Source of the DNA: Branchiostoma belcheri
Lineage: Eukaryota > Chordata > Leptocardii > Amphioxiformes > Branchiostomatidae
Direction of reading: 5' to 3'
NCBI RefSeq assembly: GCF_001625305.1
Contig: NW_017802379.1
Span: forward strand, 11,396,271-11,460,270
Length of the DNA: 64,000 nucleotides
In this document: piece by piece, positions 40,701-46,999 of the stretch
Position numbering within the stretch: the first letter of the stretch is position 1
Layout of the letters: each line of letters starts with the position of its first letter
Position numbers and translations under genes: made by a program
Notes under the pieces: generated by a model
The model's database searches: none
Seen by the model: only the letters and a program-made list of their open reading frames with translations
Told to the model about the DNA's origin: nothing

Positions 40701-42490
40701 ACCTATCACTACTCTACAACCATCTCTCCCTGTCTCATCCTGATCATCCTCATGATCATCACCTTCATCATGCCCATTGATAAAGGCGACAGGATTGGAT
40801 TCGGCGTCACCGTGCTGCTGTCCATGGTGGTGTCGCTAGTCGTCGTTACAAGTTTTCTACCAGTGTCCAGTACTCTGCCATTCATTGGTAAACTGAATCT
40901 CCAATAAGGCCACAGCAAGTAAATTTTATGGGTGACATCCTCCGCAGTCTCCAATCAATGCGAACGGTTGAAAAAACAAACAAGGCGGGCCGAAAAAAAA
41001 GCAAGGTTCCTACATTTTAAAATTTTGACTCAATCATTGAACTATTGGTTTTGATTCAGCAAGAAGATTACATATACACAGACAATACATATCACTGCAT
41101 GAAAGTAAGAAGCAAAACATTAAATCAGAGCCTTTTCTTGTCTCCATAGTTATCTGCCATACACCTTCTGGCATAGCAACAGACATCTTTGCGTATTTTC
41201 GGCATGTTGTCCACTGTCAGAAAGCAGCAATATTACAATTGTTTTTACAAAATCAGGCGAAAATTAATGCGCGCGCTGATGTCATCCATAAAAATTACTT
41301 GCTGTGGCCTAAGTAAAATAGCGTTAATAAGCAGTCCCTGGTTGTATGCGGCGTCATAATTCATAGTCGGTTCCTATAACTGCCGAATGAAGGCGAAGTA
41401 GCACACAAAAGAAAATCTGGGTCATCAACGTTATCATCATATAGCTACATGTATCCGAACATGGCGTCCAAGTAAACCTAGCGTCGTAGCAAACTTAACT
41501 ACCGGCAGCGATTTGGAAGTCCAGCGGACATGTTAAATTGGTGTATGATACATTGTAAATCATTACATAGAAGATTTAGAACCAAATGTATTAAGCAATG
41601 GACATTGCCAATATCAGCTATATTATTCATTGGTATGATATCTACGTTATAGTTGTTATCATACTGTTCAAGTTTATGATGTGTTAATGATACTTATAAA
41701 TAAAGACAATAATAAAGAATATTTTCTTTATTATTTTACAGCTATGCTGATCATCGTTTGCATGGCTCTGATGGCCCTCTTCATGCTGACGACTCTTTTC
41801 ATCATCATTATCCACGACAAGAAGGGACCTGTCCCAAAATGGGTACGGACGGTCTTCCTGAAGCACGTTGCAAGGTATGTTAAAGATTAGAATATAATAC
41901 GGATACATTACAAATCGCAATGTGATTAAAATGTTATTTTACCGCCGGTTTACTTTACATATTGACCTGGTCATGGATTACGGTGTGATATTTTTTTATT
42001 GATATGCAATACCAAAATTTACGTTGAAGCAACTTATTTTAGTTTCATCACCCGTGGCTAAAACAATCCCTTAATTTTCATAGTGGTACTTTGTAATGAA
42101 ATATTTTCTTTTACTAATTACCTAATGTGAAGAAAATGTTTACCTTCCTTTAGGGCCCTACTGATGGGAGACTTAACCAAGAAGCTGAAGAGTGAAGAGG
42201 CATCAGCCTTCACCGTTAGCAAGAACTTAGATGACGTGAAGAATGAGGTTAAAGCTACCATTATTGGGTTAAACGGAAGCGCACTAGATGAACTGAAGGC
42301 CAATGTTAAGGAATTGTCTGGGAGCATCGATGGTCTGGCAAGTGGTGGTGAGGAAGAAGAAGAAGTTGCAGAGTATGCTCTGCTGGCTAAAGTTCTAGAC
42401 AGGCTGAGTTTGGTCCTTTATATTATCGCCATTTTGGTGGCCATTCCATGCACTCTGCATATTGGTCGCCCGAAGATCAAGGTGAATTGA
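25633..42490 (+). CDS. Chimeric CUB-CUB-LDLa-Frizzled-kringle-sushi Cys-loop receptor channel
   Basis: Seventeen exons join into a 2937-nt reading frame (978 residues plus stop): 25633-25702, 26433-26639, 27352-27480, 28948-29154, 29829-29957, 30516-30641, 31377-31590, 32436-32590, 32987-33211, 34054-34260, 34802-34917, 35451-35495, 39026-39135, 39626-39807, 40543-40887, 41742-41874 and 42154-42490. Every junction has an AG acceptor and GT donor and every phase fits. Domains by residue: signal peptide 1-23; CUB 24-135; CUB 136-247; LDLa 248-289; Frizzled domain 290-412; kringle 413-487; sushi 488-556; Cys-loop ligand-binding domain about 557-760; M1-M4 about 765-784, 791-812, 823-845 and 951-970. 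The channel half is nicotinic-receptor-like. The extracellular half is built of phase-1 cassettes, consistent with exon shuffling. Predicted: a plasma-membrane ligand-gated cation-channel subunit with a large ectodomain. No transcript confirms the fusion. Confidence 0.85.
25981..26110 (+). mobile_element. tRNA-derived SINE
   Basis: The head contains an A-box-like TGGCGTAGCGGCAACG and a B-box-like GGTTCGGGTCC, and the body ACTTTACACAACTTTCCTCA is shared with the SINEs at 39905-40110 and 47930-48252. It lies in the first intron of the receptor gene. It is not a functional tRNA: the stem pairings and 3' end are not maintained. Confidence 0.75.
26433..27480 (+). CDS. Receptor exons 2-3: CUB domain 1
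   Basis: Exons 26433-26639 (207 nt) and 27352-27480 (129 nt) encode 112 residues. CUB landmarks are GSFNSTNYPDNYPDDHDCKY near the start, LTFTDFDVEKNYDFVYVYDG in the middle and GSSMTVRLLTDD then GFLANYEAL at the end. The first disulfide pair (C...C) is present, but the second pair normally found around the DxVxVxDG strand is missing (YDFVYVYDG has no Cys before it). CUB domains bind protein ligands, often via calcium. Confidence 0.88.
26694..27075 (+). repeat. Dispersed repeat, copy with inner foldback
   Basis: Same family as 5095-5372 and 30663-30935 (start AGAAAGGTAGCATTCGCAAA, end TCCTTCGGTAAACAT). It is longer because it carries an inverted pair, GCAGTTACTCAATCAACTGG and CCAGTTGCTTGAGTAACTGC. 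Intronic. Confidence 0.65.
27674..28666 (-). mobile_element. piggyBac-like non-autonomous element, copy 2 (985 bp)
   Basis: TTAA at 27674-27677 and 28663-28666. This is the reverse complement of the element at 18345-19341, with the same ends and the same palindrome GGGGTCCGCGCGGACCCC three times. It lies between the CUB 1 and CUB 2 exons of the receptor gene. The two copies are close to identical, so at least one insertion is recent. Confidence 0.92.
28948..29957 (+). CDS. Receptor exons 4-5: CUB domain 2
   Basis: Exons 28948-29154 (207 nt) and 29829-29957 (129 nt), identical in length and phase to the CUB 1 exons and highly similar in sequence (GSFSSPNYPNYYPHDHDC, LTFTDFVVENDYDFVYVYDG, GFQAIFVAEDK). 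This is a tandem duplication of an exon pair. The second disulfide is absent here too. Confidence 0.88.
30516..30641 (+). CDS. Receptor exon 6: LDL-receptor class A module
   Basis: A 126-nt, phase 1-1 exon with six cysteines and the calcium cage: ECAIGEYRCADGVTC, then IDAWKRCDGNNDCRDNSDED and SHC. It is a complete single-exon LDLa cassette. In NETO1/2 the same module follows two CUB domains. Confidence 0.92.
30663..30935 (+). repeat. Dispersed ~280-bp repeat
   Basis: Very similar to 5095-5372 over its whole length (AACATTTGCAAAGCAAATG, TTGCAACATTATGTAACCCA, TCCTTCGGTAAACAT). Intronic, just after the LDLa exon. Confidence 0.75.
31032..31283. mobile_element. Foldback element with hammerhead-like core in both arms
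   Basis: The arms (ATCCAACATAAAGACATCTC... and the matching ...GTTGGAT) pair over about 90 bp around a unique centre. Each arm, read outward, contains CTGAGGA, a short hairpin with stem CCAG/CTGG, then GAAA, the arrangement of a hammerhead ribozyme core. It ends about 95 bp upstream of the first Frizzled exon. Confidence 0.75.
31377..32590 (+). CDS. Receptor exons 7-8: Frizzled cysteine-rich domain
   Basis: Exons 31377-31590 (phase 1 to 2) and 32436-32590 (phase 2 to 1) encode 123 residues with ten cysteines in Frizzled-CRD order: ACQDIPSSLKMCRGLEYNKM, LPNPLNYT, SGCHPRVRDIVCATIVPRC, PCRSWCEEVKSSC, then PSCEIFPYTNC. Frizzled CRDs bind Wnt lipid or other hydrophobic ligands. A Frizzled CRD immediately followed by a kringle is the order found in ROR kinases. 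Confidence 0.9.
31987..32367. mobile_element. Foldback element in the Frizzled-domain intron
   Basis: The arms AGTAAAACGTTAAACTTTAT... and ...ATAAAGTTTAACGTTTTACT pair over about 65 bp and again around ACTCTCGC. Each arm read outward holds a hairpin GCGAC/GTCGC (minus-strand left arm: CTGATGA, then GGCGACAGTGGTCGC, then TAAAA). It splits exons 7 and 8 of the receptor gene together with the preceding sequence. Confidence 0.75.
32987..33211 (+). CDS. Receptor exon 9: kringle domain
   Basis: A single 225-nt, phase 1-1 exon. Kringle signatures: [45 protein letters not shown] and ICDIIPC, with six cysteines. The lysine-binding DxD motif of plasminogen kringles is not obvious, so a protein-protein role is more likely. 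A TTAA-flanked element begins only about 29 bp after the donor. Confidence 0.92.
33237..33818 (+). mobile_element. TTAA-flanked non-autonomous element, related family (574 bp)
   Basis: TTAA at 33237-33240 and 33815-33818; the ends CCCTATCTAGACCGGG and CCCGGTCTAGATGGAG are inverted. It shares interior sequence with the 985-bp family (AATGACGTCATCAAATTAGC) but has different ends and lacks the GC palindrome. Poly-G and poly-C runs lie near the two ends. Confidence 0.82.
34054..34260 (+). CDS. Receptor exon 10: sushi (CCP) domain
   Basis: A single 207-nt, phase 1-1 exon with four cysteines: GCKDPGKPQFGKRSP, ITYLCNVGYKF, KAKCVYNN, then EWETEKPDCE with the conserved Trp before the last Cys. It separates the shuffled ectodomain from the channel domain. 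Sushi modules occur in LEV-9, a nematode acetylcholine-receptor clustering protein. Confidence 0.88.
34404..34570 (-). mobile_element. Retrotransposon 3' fragment
   Basis: On the minus strand this ends CCAGCTACAGTTGTTGAGCA, AATAAA and a short tail. The same sequence occurs at 53556-53750 and 58705-58920, there with a CAAT-repeat tail. Intronic between the sushi exon and the channel domain. Confidence 0.65.
34802..35495 (+). CDS. Receptor exons 11-12: start of Cys-loop ligand-binding domain
   Basis: Exon 34802-34917 encodes KVKLQKDLLSANVYNKATSP then TSLVIKAYVVNVVRL, matching the N-terminal helix and first strand of nicotinic subunits. Exon 35451-35495 is exactly 45 nt (DEKAEKIVTAFKAEY), the length I recall for the short exon in nicotinic receptor genes at this place. 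Junctions are phase 0. Confidence 0.88.
34967..35214 (+). mobile_element. piggyBac-like MITE, second copy
   Basis: Flanked by GTAA at 34967-34970 and 35211-35214, a one-base variant of TTAA. The element runs from CCCTTGTCCTGCTGAG to CAGCATGACAAGGG and matches 10405-10618 internally. It lies between the first two channel exons. Confidence 0.75.
35543..38520 (-). mobile_element. 5'-truncated LINE with long reverse-transcriptase ORF
   Basis: 2960 bp flanked by the 9-bp duplication TGCTGTATT (35543-35551 and 38512-38520). The ORF at 38473-35921 has 850 codons without interruption. It starts in the end of the endonuclease domain (PSLLDLIFTDSPLFF, GCHHTPI) and continues through reverse transcriptase: IPIYKKGASQDKHNYRPISL, AVFLDFSRAFDKVW, GVPQGSVLGPLLF and the catalytic FADD box, ending in a cysteine cluster (CICGYPCESISHFILHC). 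The 3' end is CATTCATT followed by A-rich sequence. It sits between channel exons 12 and 13, antisense to the receptor. Because it lacks the N-terminal half of the endonuclease it is not expected to move by itself. Confidence 0.93.
38728..39003 (+). repeat. Diverged dispersed repeat abutting an exon
   Basis: Start GGAAGGTAACGTTTTTAAGC, end GCGAAGGTAAACAT; related to 30663-30935. Its right end lies 22 bp before exon 13, so the acceptor's pyrimidine tract directly follows the repeat. Confidence 0.6.
39026..39135 (+). CDS. Receptor exon 13: loop D / loop A region
   Basis: A 110-nt exon, again the length I recall from nicotinic genes, encoding TWFDDRLEWEPKEYGEVDHI and FLPGDQIWKPTLTLER. W-x-D-x-RL-x-W is the loop D strand and keeps its Trp. 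The loop A motif WxPD is altered to WKPT, losing the conserved Asp. A dispersed repeat ends 22 bp upstream of the acceptor. Confidence 0.9.
39626..39807 (+). CDS. Receptor exon 14: Cys-loop
   Basis: A 182-nt exon containing the signature loop CTLDPFLFPQDNMTC: two cysteines (681 and 695) separated by 13 residues, with FPQD in place of FPFD. It is followed by AVCWRAGVQYTI instead of the usual FGSWTY, so the loop B tryptophan position is not filled. The chosen donor TATAA|GTAGGG is the only GT nearby giving phase 1, which the next exon requires; reading through would hit a TAA. Confidence 0.82.
39905..40110 (-). mobile_element. tRNA-derived SINE
   Basis: On the minus strand: GTGTGGCGTAGCGGCAGAGT (A box), GGTTCGAGTCCTGACATGCC (B box) and the body ACTTTACACGACTTTCCTCA. 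Followed by a diverged tail. Intronic in the receptor gene. Confidence 0.78.
40543..40887 (+). CDS. Receptor exon 15: loop C, M1 and M2
   Basis: A 345-nt exon. GEWSGTTILSAINNTACLTM corresponds to the loop C strand but lacks the vicinal Cys pair and the tyrosines. RLKRDPTYHYSTTISPCLIL leads into M1. M2 is preceded by PIDKGDR (Asp at -1', Arg at 0'), as in cation channels, and reads IGFGVTVLLSMVVSLVVVTS with Leu at 9'. Then LPVSSTLPFI precedes the M2-M3 loop. Donor ATTG|GTAAAC. Confidence 0.9.
40905..41312. mobile_element. MITE with GGCCACAG termini (402 bp)
   Basis: TAA at 40905-40907 and 41310-41312. Inverted ends GGCCACAGCAAGTAA / TTACTTGCTGTGGCC, with further pairing at GGGTGACATCC/GATGTCATCC. 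It starts 17-21 bp after the donor of exon 15. It shares GGCCA ends with 44172-44456 and 45438-45837. Confidence 0.82.
41742..41874 (+). CDS. Receptor exon 16: M3
   Basis: A 133-nt exon after TATTTTACAG encoding MLIIVCMALMALFMLTTLF then IIIIHDKKGPVPKWVRTVFL, a typical M3 followed by the P-x-W-x-R-x-x-F-L start of the cytoplasmic loop seen in nicotinic subunits. Donor AAG|GTATGT, phase 2. Confidence 0.9.
42154..42490 (+). CDS. Receptor exon 17: cytoplasmic loop and M4
   Basis: The last exon encodes a short, charged M3-M4 loop (TKKLKSEEASAFTVSKNLDD to GGEEEEEVAEYALLAK) and M4 (VLDRLSLVLYIIAILVAIPC), ending IGRPKIKVN and TGA at 42488-42490. The VLDRLSL motif before M4 matches the V-x-DR signature of nicotinic subunits. 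The loop is about 80 residues and acidic before M4. Confidence 0.9.
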
Positions 42491-42554
42491 GAAAGTGACG
42501 AAATTGTGACCTGATGTTTAGTGAGGAAGGAAAGGTTTTCCATTTTCAAAATTT

Positions 42555-42560
42555 AATAAA
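42555..42560 (+). promoter_or_regulatory. Polyadenylation signal of the receptor gene
   Basis: AATAAA lies 65 bp after the stop codon, giving a very short 3' untranslated region. Confidence 0.65.
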
Positions 42561-44074
42561 GAGTTAATATCCCGCCCTGAGGTGCATATGGCCAGATAAG
42601 TCCTTGCCAGGTGCGATAACCACAAAATGAACAATAAGTTGTTTTTTTTTTTTTAGTTATTGCACCTAACCATATATACCGAGGATAAGGTGGGACATGA
42701 ATGTTATTATCATATCCATCTGAAAAAAAAGTTATTTGACACAAATTCCCAATTATAAAACAACTCCATTGTCAAAAACAAAACTCTCACATTCTGAGTT
42801 ACATTCTGAGTTACGTGAAACAAGATGGCATGAACAGAAAAACAGGCCATCTAGAATCATCTGTGGTAACTACGTGACGTTGAACAGTTATTACCACTTT
42901 AAGTGAGCATGCCAAAAGTTAGTTTTGGAATTGGCTTTTCAAATCTCATTTGTATCCTTTTAATTGTGTTCTACATTTGTATCTTTAAACAATTCATTTA
43001 AAATAAACTACAGTTTCATTAGAAAAATGGTACAAGTCTTAACACTACTGCGAGTGTCCTGTCCCCTGTATAATGGTGCGGTCCAAAAGAGGCCGATTTT
43101 ACTAATTATTGACCGAGTTTTAGGTTACGGCTTGACTATCAATGGGAATTTGAGCCTTCTGATTAGTCAACGTCTTCTTGCTTTATGATTATACTTATTA
43201 AACCCGGTTGACTGCTACATGGGCCCAGCTAGGATGGGAACAGGATATTGTATGGATTTAAAGGTTCAAGAAGGTTGACAAGGTTGCACTGTGATCTGTG
43301 CTTTACGAAGTCACGAAGAAGAAAAAAAATGACTATGACAAGTACATTATAACGAATAATGATTTGTTATCAAGCAACAATAATGTATATAATAACTAGA
43401 CCATATTAGTAGCACCCATAATAATCAAGAGTAATAAGTATCCAATATACCACATACGTATAGTGTACATGCCATTCCGTCAAGGACGGTCATTAGTAGT
43501 CTATTGCAAAATTTTTAAGGTGGAGGTGTTCTAATGTTATTCTACACAATATTTTGTTTGGGCTTACAAGTTATGTTATTCCGTGTGACGTTATGTTTAG
43601 TTCTGTGATTGCCCTGTAATGCCATGTTATTTCATGTGGTGCAAAGTTTTCTTCCAGTTAGGTCTTAGATTAGTACCAACTTCAAGTGTGCCTAATTAAC
43701 TAACATCATTTGGTATCTGTTATCACCTATTTCATGTTAAAAACTTTGCTAGAAACTTGTATTCCATTACAAATTTTTTGCCACTAGTATAACCAGACTG
43801 CGAATTGGCGCGCATTGCTTTTAGAAATCGAGAAGGGTCGTCGGAAATGTATACCAGCCGAAATATCATATTTTCTGTCTGCAAAGAAAAAGTTTATCAT
43901 TAATATTATTTTAATGATATGCTCTTGTTAAAGCAAAGAAAGGATAAGACTAATTAAATCATGTATGGACAAGATAAAGCCACCTGTAAAAAAAATCAAA
44001 TATGCTTATATCATGCCCCGAAGCTTTATCTGTTTATCTAGGTCAATATATATATATATATATATAATATATAT
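42561..44074. other. No gene seen
   Basis: Intergenic DNA after the receptor gene, AT-rich, ending in a TA dinucleotide run that leads into the assembly gap. Confidence 0.45.
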
Positions 44075-44094
44075 NNNNNNNNNNNNNNNNNNNN
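44075..44094. other. Assembly gap (20 N)
   Basis: Twenty unknown bases directly after a TA repeat; the true length is unknown. The continuity of the window here rests on the assembler's scaffolding. Confidence 0.98.
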
Positions 44095-44171
44095 TGCTCT
44101 ACGAAAGAAAAACCGTGTAATAACAATGTGAAATGTAGTAATCCATCATTAAATGTACATGAATTGAATAA

Positions 44172-44456
44172 TAAGGCCACACCAATTTAATTTGTTGGTT
44201 CTCGGATTTTTTAAATGAAAAATGTAAAGCGACAGGGCGAAAAAAAACATGCCCAAATGGTAAAGCTAAGGCTGGAAAAAGAAGGGATTGAGAACAAAGA
44301 TATGACTATACATGCTAAAACATAACTGTTTTATAGCATATGTATCAAGGATCAATAATTGATGTTATTGATTTCTAATTAACAATTTTTTTTTCATTTT
44401 GAGATTTTTTGAAGCGGCGATTCCGAGAACCAACAAATTAAATTGGTGTGGCCTAA
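44172..44456. mobile_element. MITE with GGCCACACC termini (279 bp)
   Basis: TAA at 44172-44174 and 44454-44456. The ends GGCCACACCAATTTAATTTG and CAAATTAAATTGGTGTGGCC are perfect inverted repeats, extended by TTGGTTCTCGG/CCGAGAACCAA. Confidence 0.88.
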
Positions 44457-44989
44457 GCTCAGATTACCACGCTAGTAGAAATATTAGTGGTATTTGCAAT
44501 ACATTTATCCGATGCGATTATTGGGCAATAAACCGTGATTTGTTATAAAATCGAAGCCACTCATTTTTTTGTATTTTGCTCAGTTTTCTTTTTATGTCTG
44601 TCATTGTTTGTTATGGTAATCTCGGGTAAGCCATAATTCTTCTATGGGTCGGCGTTATACAAGTTCTAACTGGTGTAAGCAGTTGAGCAATTAATATATA
44701 TAACATCTCTTGCAGCAAAACGCTTTACAATGACCCGATGAAGACGTCCCAATATAGACAATTATCCTTACTGTTACAAAAGAAGAAGAAGGTCTCCCGT
44801 TCTCTTGCCTGAGCGTAGGGTGGTGCCCATCACCATTTCGTAGCCCTTGGGCGACACACAATTGTGCAATGCACTACAACAGGGGGTAGTCCGCTGGTAG
44901 TGCTGTGTGTTTGACCTTCCCAAACTCTTTCTCATATGTGCTGAGTGCTAAGCAGAGAAAGAAGTGTGTACCATTTTTAAAGTCTTTGG

Positions 44990-45105
44990 TATGGTCCGGC
45001 CGGGGTTTGAACTCACGACCCGGCCGGGGTTTGAACTCACGACCTCCCGGTTACAAAGCGAGCACTCTACCAATTGAGCTATTGCATCGGTGTGCAATTA
45101 TAACT
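44990..45105 (-). mobile_element. tRNA-derived SINE with duplicated B box
   Basis: On the minus strand: GCAATAGCTCAATTGGTAGA (A box), then GTCGTGAGTTCAAACCCCGG (B box), and immediately a second copy of the same ~24-bp B-box segment. The head resembles a real tRNA more closely than the other SINEs here, but the duplicated segment replaces the acceptor stem. Confidence 0.7.
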
Positions 45106-45437
45106 TACTGTTACAGGTGTTAGTAATTGCGGGTGCGTCATATTTCCTTTCCTGATAATTATCCCAATTAAGCAAAATTATTAAAATATAAACTTTGCCA
45201 ATATATAAAATATTGTAATTTGAATGTAATAGAAAAATATAGAGTATAGAATGTCATGTTGTTATAGAATGCAGGTTGTTTAATAAAGAGTGAAATCAAC
45301 TGTAAAAGTTTGTACAAAACCTATTTCCCTACTTCCATACGGGGCTTAAAGAAGCTGGATTTACGACATTTTGTTCAACGTGCAGGCCTCACCTACATTT
45401 ACATCGTACATGTTTTCTCTCTCGCCGGCACTCCTAT

Positions 45438-45837
45438 TAGGCCATGTTGATTTGATTATATGAATGACATCCGCGCGCGCATGAATTTTCGGCCGTTTCA
45501 AAAAAAAAGTTTTCAACCATACTGTAAATCGTACAAAACAGTTGCAAAATGAGCAAAAATATACTATAAGTTACAAAAAAAATTAATAAAACTATACCAA
45601 TGTGGTAGAATGCGAAAATCTAACGAAAAAAGACGAAATTGTAAAGAAATGAACTTGAAGACTAGATTATTCGCCAAACCATATTCTGTGCCATTTGCTC
45701 AACCCTCATGACCACGTAGATTTCATAATGAAAAGAACTTTTTTTTTTTTTGTCACAACTTTTTTTTATTCGCACGCGCGCATCAGTTTTGGGGCTCCCG
45801 GAGGATGTCATCCATATAATCAAATCAACATGGCCTA
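45438..45837. mobile_element. MITE with GGCCATG termini (396 bp)
   Basis: Inverted ends GGCCATGTTGATTTGATTAT and ATAATCAAATCAACATGGCC, bounded by TA. Inner arms GAATGACATCCGCGCGCGC and GCACGCGCGC also pair. The terminal GGCCA links it to the elements at 40905 and 44172. Confidence 0.85.
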
Positions 45838-46110
45838 ACTAGTATTTACTGTTTAGCAGGAAACATCCCCAATTACAAGCGTGAACGGAAGGCTGCGATC
45901 CCTTTTGTATGTCTGCTAGCTAATTAGCGGGGTGCCTTGAGGCTAAAGCTGAAAACAAGTCCATATAAGTCCCTGCGTATACGTAATTGCTGATATCCTC
46001 TTTCACCTAGAGCAGAGAATCTAAGTGAAACTGCCGATGACTGTCTAGTACCATATGGAAAAATGCATTCCAATAAAGATATAACCAAAGCATTATGAGG
46101 CCACATGCAT

Positions 46111-46116
46111 TTTATT
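46111..46116 (-). promoter_or_regulatory. Polyadenylation signal, copy A
   Basis: AATAAA on the minus strand in the context ATTAAATAAAATGCATGTGG. The same context (CCTCAAAATGC downstream) is conserved at 51278, 56421 and 62569, implying a ~0.8-1.0-kb 3' untranslated region in every copy. Confidence 0.65.
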
Positions 46117-46369
46117 TAATGGTATTGGATAACATTGAATAAATACACACTGTGTAACCACATACATTAATTCACATGAAGATATTGCAATCATCATTAT
46201 CGTCGTCGCCACCGTGGCTAGACAATGCGGACCACAACAAGCTCTTTTCTACTCTCTTCAGGTCGGCACTTGCCTGCAACTATCCTCTAGTTCTCCAAAG
46301 CTTTCTCTCTTTCTATGACACTATGAAATGCTCTGTTTTACATTGCAAATACACTACAATACACTACTT

Positions 46370-46447
46370 CCGCCGCGCCGCGTGCCTGCGAAGCTGGTGT
46401 GTTACGCCGAAAGGCGGTTATACCGGCTATACAGATACAGATACAGA
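46370..46447 (+). mobile_element. LINE 3' end fragment
   Basis: GCCTGCGAAGCTGGTGTGTT, ACGCCGAAAGGCGGTTATAC and an ATACAG tail: the 3' end of the CR1-like LINE at 15182, inserted in the 3' untranslated region of copy A. Confidence 0.75.
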
Positions 46448-46876
46448 TTTCACAGCCAGGTCGATACTTAAATAGTATTTAAATGACACGCTTTTTTGAT
46501 AGTTACCACTGACAGAAAACCAAGATTCACAAAAATACTTACATTCTTTTTAATGGATGACATTCCATGTTACCGTTTTTTATGCCATATATGATGTTTT
46601 TGTGTTTTCTTATGCTTTACCTTTGAAGCTTTTTCTGCTAATTTTACAAATATAGCTTTTAGACGATAGAGAAAAATACTTTGTATGTTCTCAATTTTTT
46701 TTTTGTCTCGATAAGCTGAAAATATCTTTTCTAGTCTGACAAACAATCTATTTACGTGTACGAAACGAATTTTTACGTTAGAGGTATCTGCGTACATGTA
46801 TTCTATGGATGCTGTGATCTGATTTCTTGACTCTATGGAGTCGTGCCTGGGCATCTTCGTCTTTTGGAGAGGCCTA

Positions 46877-46999
46877 TTAGTCCCGTTTCTGGGAATCCAT
46901 GGCCATGTTGAGTGTCGCTTCCATAAAGATCACGGACATGGTGATGAGAACAGATACCACCGCGTACAGCAGCAACCACCAGTAGACACATGGAGCCTC
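46877..46999 (-). CDS. Copy A, exon 3 (second membrane segment)
   Basis: Acceptor CTTTCAG then 41 codons (EAPCVYWWLLLYAVV... ending QKRD and TAA). The aligned exons in B, C and D all begin (E/N/K)AP and end in a charged tail. Confidence 0.78.
   Translation of the reverse strand, partial: EAPCVYWWLLLYAVVSVLITMSVIFMEATLNMAMDSQKRD

Noticed and set aside
40680-40907. Independent small membrane protein
   Set aside because: It is the M1-M2 part of receptor exon 15; the frame extends upstream to the acceptor at 40542 and the donor is at 40888.
45020-45090. True tRNA gene
   Set aside because: A and B boxes are present but the B-box segment is duplicated and the acceptor stem is not paired; classed as a tRNA-derived SINE.
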